Assembly (NCBI GenBank): GCA_032191485.1
Contig: JAVDOI010000007.1
Coordinates: 1,695,729-1,759,728, forward strand
Source: Leptoclinus maculatus
Taxonomy: Eukaryota > Chordata > Actinopteri > Perciformes > Stichaeidae
DNA length: 64,000 nt
Direction of reading: 5' to 3'
The notes under the pieces were generated by a model, which was not told where the DNA came from, did no database searches, and saw only the letters and a program-made list of their open reading frames with translations. Numbering within the stretch: position 1 is the stretch's first letter; each line of letters begins with the position of its first letter. Both the position numbers and the translations under genes were made by a program. Below are positions 43,026 through 55,797 of the stretch, one piece after another.

Positions 43026-46000
43026 AGAATAATAGAGGCAATATTGATTAATTGATTAATAATTCTTAATTAATTGTCTTTTTTTTCTTACAATACAATC
43101 AAAAAGAACCGACAAGAGTATCAATAAGGAACTGAAGCGATAAGCAGTATTGATAAGAGTACGGATGGATAAAATCAATACCCATCCCTACCATCCGCTA
43201 ATATTAACCACTAAAAGGGCCTCCATGCGTCGATTTACGATGGTATTTGACAAGTTGAGAGTGAGAACTGATTGGTTATGGAAAATAAGAGGAGTAGGGA
43301 ATGAAAGAATTATTCTAAATTCAATCTCAGAAAAAAGAAGTTTAAAATCTTGAGGAAGAAGTTTAAAATCTGAATTCTGACTTTACAGGTGTTGAATACG
43401 AAATAGCTAACAGTGTTTACAACGACGTTATCAGCGGTAACCGCCGTATAGTCTCAGTGCATAGCAGCGGCCGTGAGCTAGCCAGTGGGGCAAGCTCACA
43501 TGCACTAATAAAGCACAGAGGAACTTTACATAGCAAATAGTTGTTTACTGCCATGCTCTGATTATGGTATAGAGAACCTTTAACAGAACTAGCTGACATT
43601 ATTTTGTATACTTGGATACATTTATTTTCTGTTAACCCTCCTGTCCTGTACCTTTTTTTTTATATAGCTGTGGTGCACCCATCATGCCCCAGAGGACATC
43701 CCCGAATGCCTGAATAAGTCCCTGAATGATCTCCAGCTGGACTACCTGGATCTTTACCTTGTGCATTTCCCTGTTGGCCTAAAGGTTAAGCATAATATCC
43801 AAATTTACAAACGTGAACGTGTTTTTAAACACTTTAGAAAAAGGAGATCTTGAAAATCTAAATTTTTTCAAAGAACACTGCTCGTAACTTGCGTGCCATC
43901 TGTGGAGGTCTGCGCCATGGTGCCTTGCACGTTTAAAGAGAGCTTAATTGTCTCAGTCTAAAGTCCAAGGGTCAACAATTGTTTTTAAATATAGATGTAA
44001 TATTGCCATTTAGCCTTTTAAAAACAACATTTGCACTGCGGTCAAAAACTGCACCTGTATGCTGTTAACGGAGCACGCAGTGTTAATTTGTTTGTTATGT
44101 TTGTCAATTTGAACAACCTGTTTTCCTATAATTTTATACATTGCCAATATAAAAAATATCCCTTAATTCAATTAGTATTTTCTGGTTCTTTATGTTTCTC
44201 TAAATTCGCTTAATATCTTTCGAAGAGGGAGTAATGAAACATGCCATTTCATAGAAGCATCTGTTTGACTTTTACATTTCTTCCTAGAAAATGGGTGACG
44301 ACCTTTTCCCAAAGAAGGACGGAAAGATGCTGACCTCTGACACAGACTATGTGGATGTCTGGAGGGTAAGATGCGTTATGGGGGAAGTAATCTGACTGAA
44401 CCCAAAATGCAAAAAAACAGAACACTGAGATGGAGGGACGATGCAAATGTTGTGTTTGCAGGGGATGGAAGCCCTGCAAGCCTCAGGGAAGGTGAAAAGC
44501 ATCGGTGTGTCCAACTTCAGCATCCTGCAGCTGGAGAGACTTCTTGCTCTGTGCAGGGTGCCCCCTGCTGTCAACCAGGTACTGCAAATGTGACTTACGT
44601 CACCTTTAGTGACGTAAGTGGAGGAAAGTCTGTACATTCATATTCTTATTTCCTTATACCTTCACACTTTATAAGTGTGGACCCATGTCCCACATTTTGG
44701 TACAAGTACAAAGTGAGTGGTTCAACCTCATTTGGGTTGTCCTAATTAAATTAACTGCATTATTAAAGTTTTGCCTTGACAATAGAAAGTGGAAAAAGAC
44801 AACAAGGCACAGAGGAGGCTCTGGTTGGAAGTTGAATTTTTGTAATGTCTGTCGAGATGGATGCCTCGCTCTCTATTGCAAACCTGTCTACCTACAGGTA
44901 CCAATAAAAGTAACCTGAACCTGAACCTGAATTTAGAATCCGTTCTTACGCAGGGCTTAAATGTAATTCCAGGATCAAGAATAAAAGCAGAATTTTTTTA
45001 AATGCTTTACTTTATATTGCATTTTTGTAGTGGGACGATATGAGCAACATAGTATCAAACAAATGATGCCATTAATGACACCGGACGATGGGTCTCACAA
45101 TGATGTGATACAGTTTCATATGTTGTGATCATATGGCATTGTAATTCATCATATGATATCAAGATAAGAGATGAAAAAGTAAACATTTTAACAGCAAAGA
45201 ATCCAGAATATTCATCTATGACATTATTAAATATCATTCAACTTGATGACTGTGGTCATTTGATGTCAACATATTGCATTACATGATGAATGATGTCAAG
45301 AATAGATATTCATGATGTTAGATGACACCATATACATGAGTTCATGCAACAGAATTAACTGGAAATGTCTTAATGAAATGTAATTATGTAAGGATGAGTT
45401 AATGCAATGTAATGATGGGATGATGTGTTCATGCAATGTAACGATGTGAGGATCTGTCCATGCAATGTAGGATGTGTTTGTGCAATGTAATGATGTGAGG
45501 ATGTGTTCGTGCAATGTATTGATGTGAGGATCTGTTCATGCAATGTCATGATGTGAGAATGTGGTCGTGCAATGTAATCATGTGAGGATGTGGTCGTGCA
45601 ATGTAATGATGAGAAGATCTGTTCATGCAATGTAATGACGTTAGGATGTGTTCGTACAATGTCATGATGTGAGGATGTGTCCGTGCAATGTAATTATGTG
45701 CGGATGTGTTTGTACAATGTAATCATGTGAGGATGTGTTCGTGCAATGTAATTATGTGCTGTAATCACTTTATATCACGCAGTGGTGCAACTTCCATATT
45801 TCAACATAATGTAATGAATGACAGGTTGTGCATAGTTATTCAGCTTTTGTTTGGTGTTATATCATCCATAGATTGAGCTTCATCCCTACCTGGTGCAGAC
45901 AGAGATGATAGAGTTCTGTAAATCAAAGAGCATCGCCCTGACTGCCTACAGTCCCTTTGGCTCACCGCAGAGACCCCCAGAGATGTAAGTATCCCTCATA

Positions 46001-48696
46001 CACTCCACTGACTCAGACTGGTGATTGAAAATGAATCAAGCGCCTGCATTATTCTGCTGATATCACATCTGACTATGCTCGGAGATCATTTTGTGATCCA
46101 AATTCAATTCAGTTTGTTAGCTTAGTTTGCCCCAAAGAGGACACATCTATTTAGATCAACTTTGTGTTAGTTCGTATTGCACAGTTACAACCAAAGTAGA
46201 GCTTGTAAACAAGTCAGTTTACACAGGATTTGTTTATTGTACACAAAGGTATCTGTCATCTTATAACCAACCCTTTGTCTTCTTCACTCCATAGATTTCA
46301 GATAAATTGAGCTGTTTACATCTTTTTATTTAGAAATAGGATCAATCTTGGACATGAAGTATAGGTTTAAAAAACTAAAAAATAATAAATAAGTGAATTA
46401 TAAAATAAAGGGAACACACATTTCCTTTTCATTCATGCATTTACTTTAATAATTAAATGAAAACATATGTGAAAAAGACAATTATTTAGCTTTTTGAAAA
46501 ACAGAATTAATTGCTTTGCAATGTTACACTGACATTGACATTGTAGAGGTTCCTGCAGCAAAACCCCTCCCTTATAACTGCTGACAGTCAATCAGAAAAG
46601 TTTTGCATTTTGTTTCTATCTCAAAAAAGCCTCCTTGCACCTCCTCATGGAAGCTTGTCACATTTGTATTTGATGTGTACGTTATGATTTATCCAGAACC
46701 CTCATGTCATCTGAATGAATTTCTATCTAATTTTAACTATTTATTTACTTCCCTTTCTGTTTTTGTTTCGATGTCTTTTGAATGCAATTGTGATGCATTC
46801 TTAAAGTCTTATGTTAATGTTAAATATATATTTTTTGCCCTTGTAAAGTGCTTTGAATGGCCTTTTGTCTGCATGGTGCAATCCTGTGCTCTGGTCTTTT
46901 GTATCTCGCCTATCTCAGGTTCAGAGGAGTCCTTGATCCGCATAAGCTCCTGGAGGACCCAGTCGTAGCAGATATAGCCAAGAAGCACAGACACAGCCCT
47001 GCACAGGTCAGCGTAGTCTACTGTGGTTAAGTGTGTGTGTGTGTGTGTGTATTCCTTAGTAACAGCGGTACTCCCCCAGGTGTTGCTGAGGTACCATGTG
47101 CAGCAGGGTATTGCAGTCATCCCTAAGAGTGACAAGCCTCATCGCATCCTTGAGAACACAAAGGTAACACCTCTCCTCTTACTGTTTTCGTCGCTCAGGC
47201 TCACTCCAAGAATTGTATTTTTATGACAATGGTGCGATCATTAGACATTGTTCAGTCTTTCGTCTGCAACTTGCTCCTATGCATCTGTGGTCCAACCATA
47301 GACTAGAGATAACAAGTGGACATAGTCATCGTGACGTAGCCCATTGGTTTGTGGACTGCTGTTTAGAAGCCTCGAGTGCAGCAATTTCGCCGTCGCCATG
47401 TTGTTTTTTTGCAACCAATGAACAGAAGTTATTATATTTGGAATGCGAAGGAGTGACGTGGAGACACCGTATACGGCTGACAGCGACCTGTCAATCACAG
47501 TAAGCCCCGCCCTAAAGCATACCCTGCTTTATGGTCTGTTTGACTCTAAATGGACCATAATTTACTAAATGAACATCATACTGTATTGAAGAAGACTTGA
47601 AACTAGAGATTGAGACCATAAACTCATGTTTACAATGTTTACTGAGGTAATAAATCAAGTGAGAAGTAGTCATTTTCTCATAGACTTCTATACAATCTGA
47701 CTTAACTGTCTACGTAGATCATTGGTTTATATTGGATGGGAACACCCAGTAATTGCTTAATTTTTATTAAAAAAAAATGTGCACAGTAATTTTATTGTAC
47801 CGTTTGTGTCAAATCAGTGGCTATGCATTCGGTTTTAAATAGCCTATGATTAAACTCACTTTTTTTCAAATTCTTAAAATCATTTCACCAATATTTGTGA
47901 ATTTCGATGACACATGTAGGGACAAACTAAGCTAACTAAACCAATTGTTTTTGTGTTACATTAACATAAGTCATTTGAACCAACTCAATCTTAACTAAGC
48001 TAGCAAGCTAGCTTCTAGCAAAGCAATTCAACATCCATCGCTGCTAGCAGCGTAATGATGTTCTCACATAGCCTGCACAAGATAACTATTGACCAGTTTC
48101 ATAAAATATGAATACATCTCATCTTGGTTTTTTTGTCTTTATGTTTGTATGGTACTTTGATTTACTGACCACACCGCACCGTTTATCAGACCACTAAATG
48201 AGACAAGAATTAGCATAGCTAGCTAGCGCACCCATTGTCCTTCTGCGATCGTGTAAACCATGCTGCTAGCGTGGCTAAACAAACCCCTACAAAATGTTAT
48301 AATACTAAAAAGTCCCTCTTCTCACGATGCATACTGCCGGCGTTGTATCATCATTCGACACAACATAGTGTATTTCCCCTTTGAAAGGCTGATACATACA
48401 CTGCACTGCAAAATAAAAAATTGTCTCGGACTTAAAACAAAAAAAGATGAGCATCGGTATAGTTGTCTGTAAAAATGTTTCCAAATCAGTTTCGATGTTT
48501 GTGCAGATCTTTGACTTCAGTCTGACTGAAGAACACATGAGAGCACTAAGAGGACTGGACCGAGGGTGGAGGTCCTGCATGTTTGAAGAGTAAGTGGACA
48601 CAGAGCAAAAAGGTTCTGCAAAGTGCCGCTGTTCTCACAGTGATGACTGTTCTGTTTCTCAGAGTCAAGTCTCATCCGTACTACCCGTTCGTATGA
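41111..48696 (+). CDS. Aldo-keto reductase, AKR1 family (AKR1B-like)
   Basis: NAD(P)H-dependent cytosolic carbonyl reductase. Ten exons join in frame: 41111-41191, 42394-42570, 43668-43784, 44288-44365, 44462-44578, 45872-45984, 46919-47006, 47080-47163, 48507-48589 and 48663-48696. They give 323 aa, usual for the family. The catalytic tetrad is complete: Asp52 and Tyr57 (GYRHIDTAHTYKNE), Lys86 (MFIVSK) and His119 (LDLYLVHFP), each offset by 9 from human aldose reductase. Cofactor-binding IPKSDKPHRILEN and GVSNF are present. The tail ends SHPYYPFV, a few residues shorter than AKR1B1. The frame is open upstream of Met41111 (to 40988), but the ATG fits the family start. Introns hold a THAP-type transposon relic, a minisatellite and an R1 copy. 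The exact subfamily and substrate are not assignable by eye. Confidence 0.94.
41400..42060 (+). mobile_element. THAP-domain transposon relic in akr intron 1
   Basis: Frame 41663-41866 begins MSGCCMFGSQYRYSNSGVKF, the N-terminus of a THAP zinc finger (C2CH). At about 42022-42055, DYHWTVCSVHFKS supplies the C-x2-H half. The second cysteine (expected near residue 9) is Ser here, and about 150 bp of foreign sequence separates the halves. It resembles P-element-type or other THAP-bearing fish transposons. Confidence 0.55.
42990..43023. repeat. (TA)n tract in akr intron 2
   Basis: A short run of tatata with no other notable context. Confidence 0.9.
45300..45765. repeat. 29-bp minisatellite in akr intron 5
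   Basis: About 14 imperfect units of a gatgtgaggatgtgttcgtg plus caatgtaat motif, with point variants in almost every unit. Noncoding; the Thr/His-rich minus-strand frames are artefacts. Confidence 0.9.
47300..47705 (-). repeat. Repeat R1, copy C, in akr intron 8
   Basis: Minus-strand copy of the 676-1250 repeat. On minus it contains tcaagtcttcttcaatacag and gtttatggtctcaatctcta, and at its other end the gtgacgtc-region words. It is fuller than copies B and D. Confidence 0.85.
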
Positions 48697-50244
48697 GGCT
48701 GTCGGCAGAGTGGAGAGAAGACACGGCACACTGGATCTACTCATACCATGACAACCAATGAGACTCAAGACCGGCTACATGCAGTCTACCCACAGCATCA
48801 GTATTCCACGCTGTGATTCATCAGTGCCTTGTTTGCATAATACTCAAGATAGAATGTGAAGACAAATCTTTCAAATCTCAATGAATGTGACTTAACAAAT
48901 ATCAGTTCGTCCATCAGCTCCGAAAAGTGGGGTGCCTAATTTTCTAATGTTTTCGTGTCATGAATGAAAAACTATGTTTATTTTAACATCTGCATTTTAA
49001 TTAAAGACAATTCAACAAAAATGCACAGTCCAGCAAATAATTCTGAAAAAAACTTTTTTTTGTTACAATATACAATACATTGTCTTTTTTTTGACATACA
49101 CTCTATTATGTGAGTTAAGCTAGTTTTGCTGGAAGGAACATTTAATTTAATATATTTGCGGTTTGGTGTACAAACACTTTAAATCTCTTCATATACACAG
49201 AAACACATGACATGACCCATTAACAGCGCATCACACGGTGGGGGCACACACTGTGTCACCACGGAACAATGCCAATGGAAAGTCAATCAGGATCCTTTTT
49301 TGTGGTGGACACGCAATATTAAATCTACGCGACTACGCAACGGTCAGAGGTAGTGATGTAGTATGATCGGTGAGTGGTTGAGGTGGATGGGTCAACAACA
49401 CAGGACTTTTAACCCTGAGATGTTGAGTAATGGTGAAGTTACATTTGTGATGTTTTTTGCTGAAATGTAATTTACATTTAAGAGGTCGCTGGCGTTTCGT
49501 ATTTCTGTGAGATCACGTTTAAATTAGGGATAAATGATAATTCAATGAATCTATTTCCTCCAGAGGAAGTGGCAACAGTGTATCTTTGTCAATTCCATCA
49601 CTTTTAGTCCTGCAAAGCCGATGAACCTTGGAGCCAGAATGATGATTATGAGGGACTCTTGGGATTGTTATGCCTTCACACCGCTTCAGCCGTGGCCGGA
49701 ATGTCCGTCCGTCCCATTTTTTCGTGAATGTGATACCTCAGGAACGCCTGGAGGGCATTTCTTCATATTTTACACAAACGTCCACTAGCACAGAAGGTTA
49801 AACTAATTAACATTTGGTGGTCAAAGGTTCCTTTGACCTCAAGCAACACGTTTTTGGCCATAACTCATAATTCATATGCTAATTGTGACAATTTCTAACA
49901 TGAAAAAATTATGAAGTGATTTGGACAGACATGGATGTAAACTGCTACTTGACTGGTTGGGGGGAGGCATATAACCGCAAGGTGGACATTCTGGCCTACC
50001 ACGACAGTCACCTAGCCCATATATCTGTCTATACAGTGTTAATACTCAGGCATGCAGTATGTAACTCAACATTAGGTCTTGTAGGAGATTTATAAATGAA
50101 AGCAGAGTGAATTCAGTGGTGACCGTTAGAACCCAGAACATGATTCTGATACCCGTGTAAGAGACATAACAAAATATGTTTCTTCTATTAAAAAGATGTA
50201 TCAGAAATATTTTTGGACGAAGAGAAAGTCCTTCATTACTGCTG
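48697..50244. other. Intergenic between the convergent akr and klhl36 genes
   Basis: Contains the 3' untranslated regions of both convergent genes. An attaaa polyadenylation-type signal occurs near 49000, with T-rich tracts at 49050-49095. No further gene was seen. Confidence 0.5.
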
Positions 50245-53200
50245 CTACGTTGGGTGTGATCTTCCTTTCACCCTTTGTCTTATCTTCTTCATCTCCGAAG
50301 AGGGTGATGATGGTGAGGGCTTCACTGTGCAGACGCATGCCGAGGCCCCTGCGATACATTTTGGCAGGTCGGGTCCTCTGGACCATGAGCCCTCGTCAGG
50401 GTCGTACACCTGAGTAGCCCTGGAGAACACCATGCTCTCCCAGCTGTAGCCTCCGAGCACGTAGATCCGCCCCACCCACACCGCAAGCCCCGCCTCGCTG
50501 TTGGGCAGCAGCAGTGGCGCCACCCGCGTCCACTGGCCGCTGCATGGGTCGTAAGACTCCACCTGAAGGATGTCGAAGCGCTCCGTGGTGTCCTCGTGGT
50601 CGTCGCTGCCCCCGATGGCGTAGATGAGGTGGTTGGGGGAGGCCATGCAGTGCCAGCCCCTCGCCAGGGACATGGCCCGGCGCTCCACCCACACCTCGCT
50701 GTCCCGTGATGGATCGAAGCTCAGCACGTCACGGCGGTATGGGCCGATCTGGTAGTCGTGACCACCTGAGATGTAGACTACACCGCGGTGGACTGTCCCA
50801 GCGTGGCCGTAAGTCGACCTAGGAAAGACAGAATACAAAATCCGTGAGAGAAATGTCCCCATAAAACAGCAAACCCAGTGGCGACACGTGTCCCTACCTG
50901 GGCAGTCCTGCCACGTAGGACCAGCAATCCTCAGCGGGACAGTAAACCTCCACAGAGGACAACGCTCCGGTGTCGTTCCTCCCACCCACGGCGATCAGGC
51001 AGTCTCCCACTGCCCCCAGGTAAAAATCCACTCGCTGCTCATTCATCGGGGCGCCCTGGAAAAAAAAAACATCACACCGTCACTGTGTGTGGGCGACTTG
51101 GCCGATAAAAGACAAGCGCCAACAAACATAAGAGAACCATGGGGACTCCTCCTTTACTCTCTACAGGAATGTACATTTCTCACAGTACCCTGGCCCACTG
51201 GTTGTGGCGGGGGTCGTATCTGTACAGCAGGTTGCAGGCGGCATCTCCGCCGTTGTCCCTGGACAAGCTTCCCCCGGCGGCGAAGATGAAGCCCCCCAGC
51301 ACTGCCAGGCAGTGGTGGCTCCGCTTGGCCGGCAGCTCGGTTTCCACCTCCCAGATCCCCGTTTCACCGTCCAGCCGGCAAACATTGGCGCTCAGCTCCT
51401 CGCCACGTTCCGACACCTTGAGGAGTAAAAAGAGAGGAGGATTAAGCGATCAGGCATGGTTATTAAAAAGCAAAAAAGTGTGCCAGTCACTGTCTATTTG
51501 TTTAATGGTGATGAGATATTACAAGGTCACAACTTGAGACACAATTAGTCAAGTTTTTAGGGAATCAAAGCTGCATTCCAATTCGCACAGAAAGTGACAA
51601 ATATTCATATACTCATTTTCGAGCAAAAACTAATTAACCAAAAATGTCAAGAGGATGACGCCTTGTCATATAAGAGTACTAATAACAGATTAACTGTAAA
51701 TAGCTACATCGTATTCTCAAAAAATGTAAGTCATCGTTATCACAGGTGAGCCCTCACCTGTGATGTCTATATCTAAGATGTGGACGTAGTCACTCATTGA
51801 TTTGTGGACTGCCGTTTTGAAGCCTTGAGTTTGTCAATTTCGCCTGTCAATCACAGTAGCCCCGCCCTAAAGCATACTCTGCTTTATGGTCTGTTTGACT
51901 CTAAATGGACCATCATTTACTAAATGAACATCATGCTGTACTGAAGAAGACTTGAAACCATAATTGATTGAGACCATAAACTCATGTTTACTGAGGTAAT
52001 AAATCAATCTGACTTCTTTTGCAACCAGTCCTGCTGGTCAGAGGAGAGAATGCAAGTTTTAAGACACTTCCGCATTGGCTTCACTCCCAGAGGTTGCTGC
52101 TTGGTCTGTACCTCTCCTCCGATCAGCAGCAGCCGCTCTGCTCCCCCCCTCAGCGTGGTGCGTCCTGTTTGCAGGAGCGGCTGGGCGCTGGGCCTGGCGT
52201 GGTACTCCAGGGCTTCCTCCACCAGGGCCTCGCAGCCGGCCTCCTTTGTCGGAAGGGCCCGCAGCGCCGGCAGCACCCGGTCCGCCAGCTCCCCCGCCGG
52301 CATCAGGGGGAAGCGGACGTTGGAGAGGAGCTGCGTGGCGTGGGCCGTCCGCTCGGGGGCCTCGCCTAGCCACCGCAGGGCGGCCTGGAAAAGCTCCTGC
52401 TCACCGTCATGCTGGACCTTACGACGAAGAGAGGAGCGGCTTCTTGTAAATCTTTGTCCCCAAAGGTCAAGAATAAACTTACAGTGTCAACATCTGAACA
52501 ACGCGGGGTTGTTTACCTGGCCACTAGAGAGGTAGGATGTGAGTTTGTGTGGCGGGGTGTTGCGGAGGAAGTCTGGAGTGAGGGAGAGCGTGGCGAAGCG
52601 CGCAAGGACAAAGCGGTCGATGAAGGTGTCGAGTCGCTCCAGGCTGTAGAGCTGGGCCAGCTCCTGCAGGTACAGGTAGTTGTCCTCGCTCACCTCCCTC
52701 TCCAGGTACTGGCAGCAGAAATCCACCGCTCGCCACACCTGAACAGCAGCAGGATTTTTACATTTCACATGTCCCCTTAAAGAACAACTGGTTTGTTTCC
52801 ATCATGAGGAATTATACTGTTGTTGTTTTTTATTTCCAAACAAATTAACACTATATTTTTACCTCTTCTTAATTATTTATAACCACTATATAAACAATGA
52901 ATCACTGCTTTATAACATGCTGGTTATTAACAGGACATTCTTTAAATCCTCATACTATAAAGCATGCCTAGGTGGCGTATAAACAGTTCATTAACGCATG
53001 ATAACATACAGTTATAATCAAATATGATTATATATTCACAGCCGTTTTTAAAGCACCACAAACCTGTTTTAAACCTCCTGTAAATGTGTACAGTTACTAA
53101 ATGTTTTTTACAGAACTTTTTTTTCTGTGAACTTTTTAAAAATGACAAATCATTGCGACCCAATTCAAAATAGAGCAATTCTTTACTGCCATTCCCACGT

Positions 53201-55690
53201 CACCTTTTATTATCTTGAATAGGTAAACCAGACATTTAGAAGAGATCGTTGGTTTAATGCCTGTGTTATAGAAAACATATACACATGTTGAATACTTTAT
53301 GAATGAGACCAAATAAATACATTTTGGCAGATTTATCTCATTAGGTTCAATGTTATAAGTAGACTGCAATTATGAGAAGATTTCTTCATGTGGCTTAAAG
53401 GTGTACTGGTTATATAAATGTTAAATAAAGCACTCTGGGGGCTAATTTATTTGCCGACCCTAATAAAATCTCCTGCGACCCACTTGTGGGTCCCAACCCA
53501 GTGTTTGGAAATGAGTGCTTTATAAAACGCCTTAAAATAAATTTCTTAAAATTAAAAAAACTATTTTAGACACTGTAGTATCTGTACATGTGCATGAATA
53601 AATGCTTGATAATACAACTGAAAGACCATGAAGGAATGGCAAACATTTGCCAACATTATTCACAACAGCCCTTTTTGGCATATCTATGGCAGCTGGTTCA
53701 ATTTCAACTTCTATCTTTTACATATGCGTAATATGATGACGCAGCCTAGTTCATCTATACATTTACTATCATGTGTTGAACAGTGTCTCACCTGCAGAAG
53801 GTGGGCAGCTTCCAGCACATGGTCAATATTTCCTCCATCCAATGGCAGCTCTCCGCTGTACAGGAAGTCAACAACAGCATTCAGACCGATGTAGGACACC
53901 CCGACCAGCTCAACCTGCAGACAGGAAGAGGACAGCGGAGGTTAATCAGGCGTTGGACATTTAAGAACGTCCGTCCGTGCCCCGGTGCATCGTCCTACGG
54001 TGCGTTTACCTCCTCCTGGCGTTGCTCCCTCATGCCCAGGGTGAACATGGCGTGGAAGTACGTGCTGGAGACGGCCAACAGGGCTCGGTGAGCGGGAACC
54101 CGCTGGTTGTCCGCCACCAGCACCACGTCGCAGAACTGGCCGTGGTGCCGCTGCTCGTCGAGGCCCCGCAACACCTCCACAGCTTGGTCCACCCAGTGGA
54201 ACACCTGCCAACACAACGCGGTTTGTGAGATTTTTCTAAAAGTACACACAAAACATACTGTGTGTAAAAATGTTTAGCTTTTTTTCTGCTCAGTTAAGTT
54301 TGTTCATCTTCTGCTTAAATCTGAAAGTTCAGTTCAGGCGAGTTCTACTGAAACGAGTCAATCAGTCTTTCCTCGAGTACTGACTTAACATGCTGCATAG
54401 CCCCGCCTCTACAGTCCTCGCCTCAAACTCCTCTGTTGCGTTTATTAAACTATGCTGGAAGGGAGGGTTTTATTCAGGCGGCAACCTCCGCATCTAAAAA
54501 GTGAAGCCAATGCAGAAGTGCCTTAAAACTGCATTCTCTCTAATGTCCACCAGGGGGCGACTCCTCTGGTTCTATAGAAGTCTATGAGAAAATGACTCTA
54601 CTTCTCTCTTGATTTATTACCTCAGTAAACATTGTAAACATGAGTTTATGGTCTCAATCTCTAGTTTCAAGTCTTCTTCAATACAGCATGATGTTCATTT
54701 AGTAAGTTATTCAATATATTTTTGTATAGCCCAAAATCACTAATCACAAATTTGCCTCAGAGGGCTTCACAATCTGTACACATACGACATCCTCTGTCCC
54801 AGGACCCTCACATTGCAACAGGAAGAACTCCCCCCAAAAAATCCTTTAACGGGGAGAAAAGAGGAAGAAACCTTAGGAAGAGCAACAGAGGAGGGATCCC
54901 TCTATCACAGGATGGACAGAAGTGTGATAGATGTCGTGAGTGCAAGTTATGGTCCCGTTTAGAGTAAAGTAGAACACAAAGCAGGGTATGCTTTAGGGGC
55001 GTGGCTACCTTGTATTGCTACGACGACGTTGTTTGTGTTTTTGTCTTTGAACTTTAACCCTTCCAGTTTTCTTTTTTTTTGGCCACCTAAAAATGTTGTT
55101 ATTCAGCGTTCGATTGAACATGACTCCACCCTCTTGTGTCAATTGTGGTTTCCAAAAAAGCAAGATGGTGACGGACAAAATGCCAAACTCAAGGCTTCTA
55201 AAAAAGGCCGTACCAATGGGTATTGTCACAGTGACTATGTCCACTTCTTTTATAAAGTTTATGGATTTGACGAGTTGGTGGGTGGTCATTTTCCGGAACT
55301 TAAAGTTCTTAAAGAGAGAAGCCATCTTATTTCTTTAAGCTGGATCCCTGTATTGTTGATTGTATAATGCAATGAATCCAATTATTAGAGCTCAAGGACA
55401 CACACAATGAGTTTTGGTGAGAAACACTGAATGTAAACACAACTGTGTTTGCTTACAAGACAACTCCACGGGGGTACCTTCAGCGCTTCTTGCAACAAAT
55501 TGCGTAAAAATAAAAGTTAAGTGTTCTCAAATGTTGATGGAACACTCACAAAGACATCCACATTTACACACTATGGACGCCTGATTGCTGAGATTCTGGT
55601 GTGTCTTTTTAAGTCATTGAATAATTTGGCCAATGGAGGAGATGAGTATCAGCTTCTTGTTTACATTCATATGTGTGTCAGAGTCTGACT

Positions 55691-55735
<45 letters not shown>

Positions 55736-55797
55736 ACCTTGGACGATTCACTGATCCGCTGGGGCCGAAACACACGACTCGGTTTGCCATTGTCCAT
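50245..55797 (-). CDS. klhl36: Kelch-like protein 36 (BTB-BACK-kelch)
   Basis: KLHL proteins are substrate adaptors of Cul3 ubiquitin ligases: BTB binds Cul3, the kelch propeller binds substrate. Eight coding exons on minus: 55738-55797, 54010-54204, 53792-53917, 52517-52738, 52112-52417, 51189-51416, 50898-51055 and 50245-50818. They give 622 aa; human KLHL36 is about 616. The start MDNGKPSRVFRPQRISESSK fits the family. BTB (about 48-150) has FCDVVLVADNQRVPAHRALL and FTLGMREQ. BACK (about 155-260) has EREVSEDNYLYLQELA. Six kelch repeats (about 300-590) include GGFIFAAGGSLSRDNGGD, SYVAGLPR, VVYISGGHDYQIGPYR and RIYVLGGYSWES. All junctions keep frame with GT-AG sites. The tail is basic (SEMKKIRQRVKG). 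It lies beside cotl1, as in human 16q24.1. Two R1 copies lie in its introns. Confidence 0.96.
51775..52010 (-). repeat. Repeat R1, copy D, in klhl36 intron 5
   Basis: Partial minus-strand copy of R1. On plus it reads ccccgccctaaagcatactc and ggtctgtttgactctaaatg, the reverse complement of 891-955. It ends about 100 bp from the donor of exon 5. Confidence 0.85.
54474..55270 (+). repeat. Repeat R1, copy E, split by an R2 insertion (klhl36 intron 1)
   Basis: The left half 54474-54703 and right half 54951-55270 match R1 copy A in order. The middle 54704-54950 is an R2 copy (aatcacaaatttgcctcaga, cacaatctgtacacatac). The word aagttat occurs on both sides of the insert (about 54703 and 54944) and may be its target duplication. 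The nesting shows that R2 was active after this R1 copy inserted. Confidence 0.8.
55691..55735. repeat. (CA)n tract beside the klhl36 exon 1 donor
   Basis: The CA run ends within a few bases of the donor of coding exon 1 (intron starts gtcagtg at 55737 on minus). The tract is therefore at the very start of intron 1 on the minus strand, as (GT)n. Confidence 0.95.

Noticed and set aside
45296..45630. His/Thr/Ser-rich minus-strand repeats as a repetitive protein
   Set aside because: Minisatellite translation inside an akr intron, no splice context.
52004..52449. Plus-strand Ala/Pro/Arg-rich frames over 52.0-52.45 kb
   Set aside because: Shadows of GC-rich klhl36 exon 5 on the opposite strand.
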